From Puia sp963703355 (lineage in GTDB: Bacteria > Bacteroidota > Bacteroidia > Chitinophagales > Chitinophagaceae), in contig OY969813.1 of NCBI GenBank assembly GCA_963703355.1, positions 1,860,001 through 1,924,000 of the forward strand: a stretch of 64,000 nt of DNA, read 5' to 3'. Under the pieces are notes generated by a model. The model searched no databases. It was not told the DNA's origin and saw only the letters and a list, made by a program, of their open reading frames with translations. The translations under genes were made by a program, and so were the position numbers. This document shows positions 53,171-61,796 of this stretch, piece by piece; position 1 is the first letter of the stretch; every line of letters begins with the position of its first letter.

Positions 53171-54247
53171 TTAATCGCCTTTTCGGCTGATATTCCGGAG
53201 TACTTTTTCAAACCTGTTAATATCGGCAAGCGGATTTATATTTCCATGCCCCCTTATTTTTTCCACCAACTCATTCGCGAAATAAGGAGCCAATGAACAT
53301 CCCTTTGTTCCTAAACCATTTAGAATACCAATGCGCGAATTTAAGGGATGAAAACCAACAAATGGTCTGCGTTCGAGTGTCGCTGGACGAAGAGCGGCAA
53401 AATGTTCCAATATTTTAAACGGCAGCTTTAGGGTCTGATTCAACCACCGCTCTGTATTTTCTTTGAATTTTTGAGAAGGCAATTCATTTTCGAATTCCCA
53501 TTCGTATGAGGAACCCAGCCAAAATATATTTTCATTATGAGGGATCAGACTCATACCTTTTTTAAATGTATGATTTGCCGGCAATCCTGAAATGTCAACC
53601 AGCATTCCTTCTCCTTTATTGAGTGCAAAAGGAAGCTTATTAAAATAAGGATTTTTGGCGGAAGAAATACCGTCACAAAAGATAATGTAACTAGCATGAA
53701 TGTCCGAATATTGTACTCCATTGCGTAGTTCCCCACAAGAAGAAAAATCGAAAAATTCTTCTACCAGCAAATCATTTTTTGCAAGCCAATGCCGCCAGGC
53801 GATTAATAATTTTTCTACCTGAACCAGAAAACAAGGTTTAATGGCTCCCCACCCCAGTTCGTATCGGAACAAATCAGCATATTTTTCGCGATCATCACCT
53901 ATAAACAAATATTGCAGGCTCCCATCATATCGTTTTTGAAATGCCTGCAACATTTGAACGGTTGGGAAAAAATCTATTACAGTATTTTCCTTTATGAAAT
54001 TCTTGTTGAGAAAATGTCCTATCTCAGCGTATGCCTTTGTTGCGAAGGGTATAAGTTCATCTATCATCCAGGTGTTCACCAGTCTTCTTCCTGTAACCGG
54101 GTTGATTAGTCCAGCCGCTCTTACTGAAGAGCTGTTCTGATCAAATTTATCGATGATTTTAAAACGAATGCCCGCTTTATGCAACCACCATCCCAGCCAG
54201 GTTCCTGACAAACCTTGTCCCACAATAAGAACTTCTACATTTTCCAT
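53171..54247 (-). CDS. FAD-dependent oxidoreductase (DAO family)
   Basis: Flavoprotein of 358 residues of the D-amino-acid oxidase/glycine oxidase fold. The ADP-binding motif EVLIVGQGLSGTWLGWWL is at the N-terminus and ILNGLGTKGCSLAPYFANELV closes the FAD site. Substrate unknown; an amine or amino acid would fit. The ATG at 54247 is used because conserved sequence starts there. The frame stays open to 54334, but the added residues are translated GCGTTCA repeats and are not believable as protein. Confidence 0.83.
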   Translation of the reverse strand: MENVEVLIVGQGLSGTWLGWWLHKAGIRFKIIDKFDQNSSSVRAAGLINPVTGRRLVNTWMIDELIPFATKAYAEIGHFLNKNFIKENTVIDFFPTVQMLQAFQKRYDGSLQYLFIGDDREKYADLFRYELGWGAIKPCFLVQVEKLLIAWRHWLAKNDLLVEEFFDFSSCGELRNGVQYSDIHASYIIFCDGISSAKNPYFNKLPFALNKGEGMLVDISGLPANHTFKKGMSLIPHNENIFWLGSSYEWEFENELPSQKFKENTERWLNQTLKLPFKILEHFAALRPATLERRPFVGFHPLNSRIGILNGLGTKGCSLAPYFANELVEKIRGHGNINPLADINRFEKVLRNISRKGD

Positions 54248-54284
54248 TGTCCTTTTTGAATTTGTCGTAAAGGCAGAATTCGTT

Positions 54285-54345
54285 GAATGCTTAACGCATA
54301 AAGCTGAACGCTGAATGCTGAACGCTGAACGCATAAAACTAAAGA
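54285..54345. repeat. AACGCTGA/GCATAAAG words
   Basis: TGCTTAACGCATAAAGCTGAACGCTGAATGCTGAACGCTGAACGCATAAA, five imperfect 7-8-bp units upstream of the oxidoreductase start. TGA or TAA recurs at this period. Confidence 0.7.
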
Positions 54346-54379
54346 CAAAAAAATCCCCGCTGATTTCACGAGGACTTAA

Positions 54380-54482
54380 CTGAGTTATGGGTTATGAGTT
54401 ATGGGATATGAGTTATGGGATATGAGTTATGGGTTTTCCGTTTTGAGTTAAAGGCTTTAAGCTTTAAGCCTTCTGCTTTTGG
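54380..54482. repeat. GTTATGAG/GGGATATGAG words and TTTAAGC words before sucD stop
   Basis: Six GTTATGG/ATATGAG words (54384-54434), then AAAGGCTTTAAGCTTTAAGCCTTCTGC, whose GCTTAA supplies the stop of sucD on the minus strand. Confidence 0.75.
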
Positions 54483-55351
54483 CCTTTTAAAACCTTCGCC
54501 ATGGTAGCTCCGATATCTGCCGGGCTTTGGACTACTTCGATTCCGCATTCGGTCATTATTTTCATTTTCGCTGCAGCGGTATCATCGGCTCCTCCGATTA
54601 TGGCACCCGCATGACCCATGCGACGACCAGGAGGTGCAGTTTGTCCTGCAATAAATCCAACAACCGGTTTACGATTATTTGCTTTGATCCATCTTGCAGC
54701 TTCCGCTTCCATACTACCTCCAATTTCACCTATCATAACGATCCCATCTGTATCGGGATCATTCATCAATAATTCGACGGCTTCTTTTGTAGTTGTCCCG
54801 ATGATAGGATCTCCGCCGATACCGATGGCGGTTGAAATACCCAGTCCGGCTTTTACAACCTGGTCAGCAGCTTCGTAAGTCAACGTTCCGGACTTGGAAA
54901 CAATGCCTATTTTTCCTTTCTTAAAAACGAAACCTGGCATGATACCTACTTTACATTCTTCAGGGGTTATTACGCCCGGACAATTGGGGCCTATCAGTCG
55001 GCTATTTGTACCTGTGAGATAATGTTTCGCTTTCACCATATCCTGCACCGGAATTCCTTCAGTAATACATACCACCAGTGGAATACCCGCCTCAGCAGAT
55101 TCCATGATGGCGTCGGCAGCAAAAGCAGGCGGAACGAAAATGATGGATACATTGGCTCCCGTTGTTTTAACTGCGTCTGCAACGGTATTAAAAACGGGAC
55201 GATCCAGATGTTTAGATCCTCCTTTGCCTGGTGTTACTCCGCCTACCACCTGTGTGCCGTATTCTATCATTTGTGAAGCGTGAAAACTGCCTTCAGTTCC
55301 TGTAAAGCCCTGTACGATGATCTTTGAATTTTTATTGACTAATACCGCCAT
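54464..55351 (-). CDS. sucD: Succinate-CoA ligase, alpha subunit
   Basis: Catalyses substrate-level phosphorylation from succinyl-CoA in the TCA cycle, with SucC (not in this window). The CoA/Rossmann domain starts IIVQGFTGTEGSFHASQMIEYGT, and the phospho-His lies in RRMGHAGAIIGG. At 295 residues it is normal. C-terminal residues QKQKA and the stop lie in repeat DNA. A TAATTTTG box at 55381-55388 (minus) may start a separate message inside the cluster with mlaF. Confidence 0.94.
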   Translation of the reverse strand: MAVLVNKNSKIIVQGFTGTEGSFHASQMIEYGTQVVGGVTPGKGGSKHLDRPVFNTVADAVKTTGANVSIIFVPPAFAADAIMESAEAGIPLVVCITEGIPVQDMVKAKHYLTGTNSRLIGPNCPGVITPEECKVGIMPGFVFKKGKIGIVSKSGTLTYEAADQVVKAGLGISTAIGIGGDPIIGTTTKEAVELLMNDPDTDGIVMIGEIGGSMEAEAARWIKANNRKPVVGFIAGQTAPPGRRMGHAGAIIGGADDTAAAKMKIMTECGIEVVQSPADIGATMAKVLKGQKQKA

Positions 55352-55380
55352 TGTTCTTTTTTAGAAGGTTTTCTAGACAT

Positions 55381-55388
55381 CAAAATTA
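55381..55388 (-). promoter_or_regulatory. Possible -7 element of sucD
   Basis: Reads TAATTTTG on the minus strand, matching TAnnTTTG, 29 bp before the sucD ATG and next to the mlaF stop. No -33 box is evident. Confidence 0.35.
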
Positions 55389-55389
55389 G

Positions 55390-56199
55390 TTATTTCAGTA
55401 ATTCATCCATATTCCTATTATTGTCAATCTTGCCCTTCATTTCCAGTTGACGCATGTCTTTAGCATCCTGAAGGAATTCGGATGCGAAAATGAAATCATT
55501 CAATTTCTTATTCTTACTGAAAATAATTTCTTTATTCGTTCCCTCCCACTCTTTTATACCCTCGTACATATAAATAATATGATCTCCTGTTTCCATTACA
55601 CTATTCATATCGTGGGTATTGACAACCGTTGTAATATTATATTCAATCGTAATCTCCTTAATAAGTTTATCGATCAAAATGGAAGTTTGCGGATCCAGAC
55701 CGGAATTTGGTTCATCGCAAAAAAGATATTTTGGATTCAATACAATGGCACGTGCAATACCGACCCTTTTTTTCATGCCGCCGGATATCTCTGCAGGAAA
55801 CTTGCTATTTACGCCCTTAAGATTTACCCGATCGAGCACTTCGTTTACCCGACTGAGTTTTTTTGAAAAATTGTCAGCGGTGAACATATCGAGCGGAAAC
55901 ATAATATTCTGTTCTACGGTCATACTGTCAAAGAGCGCGGAACCCTGAAATAACATGCCAATTTGCTGACGAAGCAATTTTCGGTCGTTTTCATCCATAC
56001 TGGTAAAATCCTTTCCTCCGTAAGAAATATCTCCCGAGTCTGGTTCAAATAAGCCGACAAGGCATTTCATCAATACTGTTTTACCGCTGCCGCTGGAACC
56101 TATGATGAGGTTGCATTTGCCAGTTTCAAAAACTGCACTTACACCATTGATGACAGATTTGCCATTGAAACCTTTTTTTAAATCTTTAACCTCGATCAT
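55390..56199 (-). CDS. mlaF: MlaF-type ABC ATPase (phospholipid transport)
   Basis: ATPase of the Mla/Mce phospholipid or sterol transport system, 269 residues. Walker A IIGSSGSGKTVLMK, signature ISGGMKKRVGIARA and Walker B YLFCDEPNSGLDP are typical of the MlaF/Mce group, as is the MxxR-type helix region. It lies 9 bp downstream of mlaE. The MCE-domain partner (MlaD) is not in this window, an arrangement to be checked further along the chromosome. Confidence 0.9.
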   Translation of the reverse strand: MIEVKDLKKGFNGKSVINGVSAVFETGKCNLIIGSSGSGKTVLMKCLVGLFEPDSGDISYGGKDFTSMDENDRKLLRQQIGMLFQGSALFDSMTVEQNIMFPLDMFTADNFSKKLSRVNEVLDRVNLKGVNSKFPAEISGGMKKRVGIARAIVLNPKYLFCDEPNSGLDPQTSILIDKLIKEITIEYNITTVVNTHDMNSVMETGDHIIYMYEGIKEWEGTNKEIIFSKNKKLNDFIFASEFLQDAKDMRQLEMKGKIDNNRNMDELLK

Positions 56200-56208
56200 A
56201 CAATGTGT

Positions 56209-56946
56209 TTACAAAAGTATATCTGAAAGCACGTAGTCCATTAGCAAAATCAAAATGCAACTTACCACAACCGATTTTGTGCTGGCTCTGCCGATCTCCA
56301 ACGCCCCTCCATTTACATAATAACCATAAAAGGAAGAAATGCTGGAAATGATGAATGCAAAACAATAAGATTTTACCAGCGCAAATAATACGTTGAATGG
56401 TTTAAAGTATTGAAGCAATCCTTTGTCAAATTGTGAAGTGGACACGATTCCCGTACCAACAGCTGCCAGTTTACCGCCTGCGATTCCCAAAACAGCTGAA
56501 ATAACGACCAGCATTGGAATGGTGAGCATAGCCGCAATGATTTTTGGAAGAATCAAATAGGTCTTTGTATTGATCCCCATTATTTCCAGTGCGTCTATTT
56601 GTTCACTCACCCGCATATTTCCAAGTTCACCTGCGATCTTGCTTCCGACCACACCGGCCAGAACGATACATACAAGGGTGGGTGAAAATTCAAGGATTAC
56701 CGTATCCCGGACTATCTGTGCAATGGTTGAAAGGGGAATCAGCGGACTTACCAGCTGATAGGCTGTTTGCAACGCAGACACGGCACCCATAAACACTGAA
56801 ATGATAACGACGATTCCGAGTGAACGTATTCCAATTTCAACACATTGGTGCATCAATTCCTTCCAGTACATCTTCAGGTTTTCCGGCTTGGAAAACATAT
56901 CCTTCAGCATCAATATAAACCGGCCCAGTTCTGTAAAAATATTCAT
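56209..56946 (-). CDS. mlaE: MlaE-type permease
   Basis: Inner-membrane permease of the MlaE/TTG2B family, 245 residues with about five helices. Conserved blocks are IVVISVFMGAVSALQTAYQL, EFSPTLVCIVLAGVVGSKIAGELGNMRVSEQIDALEIMGI and YYVNGGALEIGRASTKSVV. It pairs with MlaF to move lipids between membranes. The ATG at 56946 is chosen because the longer frame to 57036 overlaps the end of maeB. It begins 26 bp after maeB. Confidence 0.9.
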   Translation of the reverse strand: MNIFTELGRFILMLKDMFSKPENLKMYWKELMHQCVEIGIRSLGIVVIISVFMGAVSALQTAYQLVSPLIPLSTIAQIVRDTVILEFSPTLVCIVLAGVVGSKIAGELGNMRVSEQIDALEIMGINTKTYLILPKIIAAMLTIPMLVVISAVLGIAGGKLAAVGTGIVSTSQFDKGLLQYFKPFNVLFALVKSYCFAFIISSISSFYGYYVNGGALEIGRASTKSVVVSCILILLMDYVLSDILL

Positions 56947-56972
56947 GTTAATTCCTGCGATGAAATTACGGT

Positions 56973-59303
56973 TTATTTCTTGGTTCTCTTCCACCACGGT
57001 GATCTGAGCATAGCTTCTTCGGGTGTTTGTCGGCATTTGGTTTGAGCGTCAATCACCGCTACAAGTGCCATATTATAAATATTCCTAACAGAACTTCCCA
57101 GTTGCAATACGTGAACCGGCTTTTTCATACCAAGTAAAATCGGACCGATCGCGTCGGCAGCGCCTACTTCTTTTAAAATATTATATGCGATATTACCTGC
57201 GGCAAGATTTGGAAAAATCAGGGTGTTTACTTCCTGATCCACCAGGCTGCTAAATGGGTAATTTTCGCGCAGAATCTCATTATTCAATGCAATACTTGCC
57301 TGCATTTCTCCGTCAACAATCAATGTCGGATCTTTTAGTTTTACCAGTTCAGTTGCTTTTGCCACCAGGCGTGCTTCAGGCGAATTGCTGGTGCCAAAGT
57401 TCGAATAGCTCAACATGGCAATTCTTGGAACGAGATTGAAATGCCTAACCTCTTTTGCTGCAAGTAACGTGATATCCGCTAATTCTTCCGCTGTAGGATT
57501 AAAATTTACCGTCGTGTCAGCAAGAAAAAGAGGACCTTTTTTAGTCAGCATCAGATACATACCAGCGATCTTTTTCACGCCTTCTTCAGTCCCTATTATT
57601 TCTATCGCCGGCCTTATCGTATCCGGATAATTTTTTGTGAGGCCAGAGATCATTGCATCCGCTTCTCCGGTTTCAACCATCATGCAACCGAAATAATTAC
57701 GGTCACGCATGATCTTATTCGATTCATATTTATTAAATCCCCTTCTTTGTCTTTTTTGGAAAAATATTTCCGTGTATTTTTTCCGGCGCTCATCATGTTC
57801 TTCACTTCTTGGATCCACGATCGGGAATTCTTCTATATCAATATTGTTGGCAGCGGCCGTTGCACGTATTCGTTCTTTATTACCGAGAAGTATAGGGTAA
57901 GCTACGCCTTCATCAAATAATAATTGAGCAACTTTTAATATTTTAATATTATCTGCTTCCGCGAATACAAGTCGTCTTGGATCACTCCTTGCTTTACTCC
58001 CCAATACACGCATGAGTTGATTGTCCAGTCCAAGTCTCTTGTTGAGCTCAATACCGTAGGTATCCCAGTTTTCGATTTTTATCTGAGCGACACCGCTGTC
58101 GATAGCTGCTTTCGCAACTGCTGGCGCAACAGTTGCAAGTAATCGCGGATCGAAAGGTTTCGGTATAATATAAAGGGGGCCGAAACTTATCGTCTTCTCA
58201 TTATAAGCCATGTTCACAATATCAGGAACAGGTGTTTTGGCAAGGTCTGCCAGTGCATGCACTGCCGCCAGCTTCATGGTTTCATTAATCTGTGTTGCGC
58301 GAACATCTAATGCCCCACGAAAAATAAAAGGAAAGCCGAGAACATTATTAACCTGATTAGGAAAATCACTTCTACCGGTAGCCATAATCAGGTCGTCTCT
58401 GACTGCCGTGGCTTTGTCGTACGAAATTTCGGGATCAGGATTTGCCATGGCAAATACGATGGGTCTCTTGGCCATCGATTTCACCATTTCCGGCGTTACG
58501 GTATTTCCCACGCTGAGTCCTACGAAAACATCCGCATCCACCATCGCTTTTTCAAGTGTGATGTCCGCTTTATCTATAGCGAAAAGCGATCTGTCTTCTT
58601 CCAGATCATTTCTGCCTTTGTGTAAAACGCCCTCTTTATCAAATATTATAAAATTCTCAGCTTTCGCACCCAGCGCAACATATAATTTGCTACAGGCCAT
58701 GGCTGCCGCACCGGCTCCGTTAATTACAAACTTTACCTTTTCTATTTTTTTCTTTTGCAACCCAAGTGCGTTGATTAGCGCGGCGCTGCTGATGATGGCT
58801 GTTCCATGCTGATCATCATGCATGACAGGAATTTTCAGCGCGGCCTTCAGCTGTCTTTCGATATAAAAACATTCAGGTGCTTTAATATCTTCCAGGTTGA
58901 TACCTCCGAACGTTGGTTCGAGCGATTTAACAATCTGCACAAATTTCTCAGGATCCGTTTCATTGATTTCAATGTCAAACACGTCGATGTCGGCAAATAC
59001 CTTGAAGAGTACCCCTTTCCCTTCCATTACAGGTTTGGATGCTTCAGGACCAATATTACCCAGGCCCAGCACGGCCGTGCCGTTGGTAATCACTGCAACC
59101 AGGTTCCCCTTTGCGGTATATTTATAAACCTCTTCTTTGTTAAGTGCAATTTCCTTGCAGGGTTCAGCAACGCCAGGAGAATATGCGAGTGAAAGATCCC
59201 GCTGTGATTTAGCTTCCTTGGTAGGCACTACTTCAATCTTGCCAGGTCTCCCTTTCGAATGGTATTCGAGTGCCTCTTCCCTTCTAAGTTGCTTTTTTTG
59301 CAT
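56973..59303 (-). CDS. maeB: NADP-dependent malic enzyme with phosphotransacetylase-like domain
   Basis: Oxidatively decarboxylates malate to pyruvate, supplying NADPH. The N-terminal half has malic enzyme blocks (SLAYSPGVAEPCKEIA, VKDDQHGTAI-like HDDQHGTAIISSAALINAL, FVINGAGAAAMACSKL, FAMANPDPEISYDKA). The C-terminal half (about residues 430-770) is phosphotransacetylase-like (MMVETGEADAMISGLTKNYPDTIRPA, GPILLGMKKPVHVLQLGSS) and in MaeB has a regulatory role. The 776-residue two-domain form is normal. It starts 5 bp after the amidohydrolase gene ends, so the two are probably one transcript. Confidence 0.93.
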   Translation of the reverse strand: MQKKQLRREEALEYHSKGRPGKIEVVPTKEAKSQRDLSLAYSPGVAEPCKEIALNKEEVYKYTAKGNLVAVITNGTAVLGLGNIGPEASKPVMEGKGVLFKVFADIDVFDIEINETDPEKFVQIVKSLEPTFGGINLEDIKAPECFYIERQLKAALKIPVMHDDQHGTAIISSAALINALGLQKKKIEKVKFVINGAGAAAMACSKLYVALGAKAENFIIFDKEGVLHKGRNDLEEDRSLFAIDKADITLEKAMVDADVFVGLSVGNTVTPEMVKSMAKRPIVFAMANPDPEISYDKATAVRDDLIMATGRSDFPNQVNNVLGFPFIFRGALDVRATQINETMKLAAVHALADLAKTPVPDIVNMAYNEKTISFGPLYIIPKPFDPRLLATVAPAVAKAAIDSGVAQIKIENWDTYGIELNKRLGLDNQLMRVLGSKARSDPRRLVFAEADNIKILKVAQLLFDEGVAYPILLGNKERIRATAAANNIDIEEFPIVDPRSEEHDERRKKYTEIFFQKRQRRGFNKYESNKIMRDRNYFGCMMVETGEADAMISGLTKNYPDTIRPAIEIIGTEEGVKKIAGMYLMLTKKGPLFLADTTVNFNPTAEELADITLLAAKEVRHFNLVPRIAMLSYSNFGTSNSPEARLVAKATELVKLKDPTLIVDGEMQASIALNNEILRENYPFSSLVDQEVNTLIFPNLAAGNIAYNILKEVGAADAIGPILLGMKKPVHVLQLGSSVRNIYNMALVAVIDAQTKCRQTPEEAMLRSPWWKRTKK

Positions 59304-59308
59304 AATAA

Positions 59309-60508
59309 TTATTGGGGCAGGTTATTCGTGTCGTAGATACTTGCGCCAAGCCAGGCCATCATTCCCATTCCTTTTTCTATGGCGGATTCGTCAATATTAA
59401 ATGTAGGTGTATGCACGCTCGATGTAATTCCTTTCGCTTCATTCATTACACCAATTCGGTAAAAGCATCCGGGAATTTCCTGCGTATAATATCCGAAGTC
59501 CTCTGCTCCCATGCGTACTTCGGTTTCCGATACATTTTCGCTTCCAATAAATTCCTCAGCCTTTTTACGCGCAATGGGATATAGTGTAATGTCATTGTTT
59601 ACAACCGGATATCCCACATCTACCAGCACGTCTATTTCAGCACCCATCGCCTGCGCAATACCTTTGCAGATTCTATGAATCAGTTTGTGTGCCTGAAATC
59701 TCCACGTTTCGTCCATCGCCCTGAAGGTGCCCATTAACTTAACTTCAGATGGAATAACATTCGTTGTAAATCCTCCCTGAATGGAACTGATGGAAAGGAC
59801 AGAAGGTGAAAAAGGATTTTTGTTTCTGCTGATCACTTGTTGCAAAGCAACTACAATATGCGACGCAACAAGTACGGTATCCACAGTAAGCTGTGGTGTA
59901 GCTGCATGCCCTCCCTTTCCTTTTACGGTGATATAAATTTCGTCGGCGCTTGCCATAGATGGTCCGCCCCGAAAACTGAACTTACCTATTTCAAGACCTG
60001 GATGAACATGCAGTCCGAATATGGCCTGTGGTTGCGGGTCATGTAACACTCCTTCTTTTATGAGCAGGCTCGCTCCACCAGGGTTTTTCTCTTCTCCGGG
60101 CTGGAATATGAGTTTGACAGTGCCTTCCCATTCCGATTTCAACTCCTGCAGAATTTTCGAGGCACCAAGTAAAATGCTGGTATGCGCATCATGCCCACAA
60201 GCATGCATTACCCCGTCGTTTTGTGATTTATAGGGAACTGCATTTTCTTCACGAATGGGCAGGGCATCCATATCTGCCCGCAGAGCAATAATTCTTTTTT
60301 CAGGATTCCTCCCCTTTATCATGCCCACAACACCAGTAGTTGCTTTAATTTCAAAAGGAATATTCATCGCTTTGAGTTTCTCCTGCACAAAAGCAGAAGT
60401 CTGAAATTCCTTATAACTTAATTCCGGATGCGCGTGCAGATGCCTCCGGATATCTATCGTTTCCGGAGCATATTGTTTCGCCAGTTGACGGATTTTTTCT
60501 TTGAGCAT
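59309..60508 (-). CDS. M20-family amidohydrolase
   Basis: Zinc or manganese amidohydrolase of the hippurate/N-acyl-amino-acid type, about 399 residues. Metal-binding blocks are HAHPELSYKEF, MHACGHDAHTSILLGA, QPGEEKNPGGASLL and, near the C-terminus, EVRMGAEDFGYYTQEIPG. Cytoplasmic; substrate could be an N-acyl amino acid or a peptidoglycan-derived amide. The ATG at 60508 is chosen; the frame's next candidate upstream is TTG. It lies 9 bp after the SPOR gene and 5 bp before maeB. Confidence 0.86.
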   Translation of the reverse strand: MLKEKIRQLAKQYAPETIDIRRHLHAHPELSYKEFQTSAFVQEKLKAMNIPFEIKATTGVVGMIKGRNPEKRIIALRADMDALPIREENAVPYKSQNDGVMHACGHDAHTSILLGASKILQELKSEWEGTVKLIFQPGEEKNPGGASLLIKEGVLHDPQPQAIFGLHVHPGLEIGKFSFRGGPSMASADEIYITVKGKGGHAATPQLTVDTVLVASHIVVALQQVISRNKNPFSPSVLSISSIQGGFTTNVIPSEVKLMGTFRAMDETWRFQAHKLIHRICKGIAQAMGAEIDVLVDVGYPVVNNDITLYPIARKKAEEFIGSENVSETEVRMGAEDFGYYTQEIPGCFYRIGVMNEAKGITSSVHTPTFNIDESAIEKGMGMMAWLGASIYDTNNLPQ

Positions 60509-60517
60509 ATTCAATAA

Positions 60518-60913
60518 TTAGTCGGGCTTCACTTCAATGATATCAGGAACCAGATATACTCCTGAGGGAAAATTCTGAATCAGCTTTTGTAAATAAGGAT
60601 CCGCCTCCTCCTGTGTTTTGAAATTACCTATTTTCAATTTATAATTTGGCGGCTGATAAATAAGGTAAGGTTTTAATTCGGGATATAGCTGATAGATTTT
60701 GGTTTTGACTGAAAAGACTTCATTGCGGTCGTTAGAACTGGCCACCTGTATCCGGAAACCCGGAACATTACGGCGACTGTCCTTAGTAGTTATATCATTG
60801 ATCTGAATCTGCTTTTTTATTAATGAGTCAACACGCGGATCGCGATTTATCAGGGAATCCTGCGCATACGCCATGCCGTTATACATTAAAAACAGTATCA
60901 ACAAAAATTTCAT
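60518..60913 (-). CDS. SPOR-domain-like envelope protein
   Basis: A 131-residue secreted protein. The signal MKFLLILFLMYNGMAYAQ is clear. The body has GFRIQVASSNDRNEVFSVKTKIYQLYPELKPYLIYQPPNYKLKIGNFKTQEEADPYLQKL, matching the beta-alpha-beta fold of SPOR, which binds denuded peptidoglycan at division sites. The predicted function is therefore cell-wall binding, with weaker support than the fold. Its ATG at 60913 overlaps the deoC stop as ATGA, so translation is coupled. Confidence 0.78.
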   Translation of the reverse strand: MKFLLILFLMYNGMAYAQDSLINRDPRVDSLIKKQIQINDITTKDSRRNVPGFRIQVASSNDRNEVFSVKTKIYQLYPELKPYLIYQPPNYKLKIGNFKTQEEADPYLQKLIQNFPSGVYLVPDIIEVKPD

Positions 60914-61596
60914 ATAGATTGTATGTTTGAAAGGGTCAGCTTTTCTTCTTCCACTATTTGCAGGCTGGCACTGCATCCCAAACGATCAGCGCCCGCTTCT
61001 ATGAGCTCCTTCGCAAAGTTAAAATGACGGATACCTCCTGAAGCCTTGATCTTGATATGATGAGGCAGTGTTTTTCTCATCAGTTCCACATCCGATAGAG
61101 AGGCTCCTTTTTCTGCATAACCTGTAGAAGTCTTCATAAAATCAATATGCAGTCTTCCGTACAAATTGCAACACTGAATGATTTCGTTCTGCGTAAGGAT
61201 ACCACTTTCCACTATCACTTTTATGACCCTACCATTTTTATGAATGAGCGAAACAATCGACTGCATTTCATTCTCAAGATAAGGCCAGTCACCGTTTTTA
61301 AGTGCAATTAAATTAATTACCACGTCCAGCTCGTCTGCACCGTCGGAGATGGCTTCTTCAGTTTCAGTAATTTTTGCATCGAGAGAAGAATAACCCATGG
61401 GAAATCCAATGACTGTGGCCGTTTTTACTTCTGTCCCTTTTAATAATTGGACAGCCTGTTTAACCACAAATGGCGGAACACAAACTGCAGCAAATTTATA
61501 ACTGACTGCTTCGTGGCATAATTTGTTAATGTCCGCCGACGTGCAAACTGGTTTCAATATGGTATGATCTATATATGAAGCAACCGGTTCTTTCAT
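60910..61596 (-). CDS. deoC: Deoxyribose-phosphate aldolase
   Basis: Class I aldolase that splits deoxyribose 5-phosphate to glyceraldehyde 3-phosphate and acetaldehyde in deoxynucleoside salvage. The Schiff-base Lys is in DFMKTSTGYAEKGA, and IDHTILKP, GADELDVVINL, KVIVESGILT and IKASGGIRHFNFAKELIEAGADRLG are present. At 228 residues it is normal. A TAAATTCG box (61613-61620, minus) may be its -7 element. First gene of a close series deoC - SPOR - amidohydrolase - maeB. Confidence 0.94.
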   Translation of the reverse strand: MKEPVASYIDHTILKPVCTSADINKLCHEAVSYKFAAVCVPPFVVKQAVQLLKGTEVKTATVIGFPMGYSSLDAKITETEEAISDGADELDVVINLIALKNGDWPYLENEMQSIVSLIHKNGRVIKVIVESGILTQNEIIQCCNLYGRLHIDFMKTSTGYAEKGASLSDVELMRKTLPHHIKIKASGGIRHFNFAKELIEAGADRLGCSASLQIVEEEKLTLSNIQSI

Positions 61597-61612
61597 AATA
61601 CTTTTTCAGGGG

Positions 61613-61620
61613 CGAATTTA
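61613..61620 (-). promoter_or_regulatory. Possible -7 element of deoC
   Basis: Reads TAAATTCG on the minus strand, one change from TAnnTTTG, 16 bp before the deoC ATG. Confidence 0.35.
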
Positions 61621-61690
61621 ACCTTTTAAGCTTAAAGCTTGAGGCCAAAAGCGGAACACTAAACGCCAAACGCATAACGCTGAACGCTTT
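61621..61690. repeat. TTAAGC, AACGCCAA and CATAACGCTGAACGC words
   Basis: TTTTAAGCTTAAAGCTTGAGGC then AACACTAAACGCCAAACGCATAACGCTGAACGC upstream of deoC, a mix of two repeat families. Confidence 0.65.
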
Positions 61691-61735
61691 GTTATAACGT
61701 TAAAGATGGAAAGTTTGGTGCCAAATATAAATGCT

Positions 61736-61796
61736 TTAGGCTTTAAGCTTTGAGCCTTAGGCTTTAGGCTTTAGGCCTTAAGCTTTAAGCCTCTCT
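61736..61796. repeat. GGCTTTAAGC/TTTAGGC words at the protease stop
   Basis: CTTTAGGCTTTAAGCTTTGAGCCTTAGGCTTTAGGCTTTAGGCCTTAAGCTTTAAGCC, eight or so words overlapping the stop at 61771 of the protease gene on the minus strand and coding for its final LKLKA. Confidence 0.8.

Noticed and set aside
54248..54334. N-terminal extension of the FAD oxidoreductase
   Set aside because: The extra residues (RSAFSIQRSALCVKHS) are translated repeat words; the FAD motif begins at the downstream ATG at 54247.
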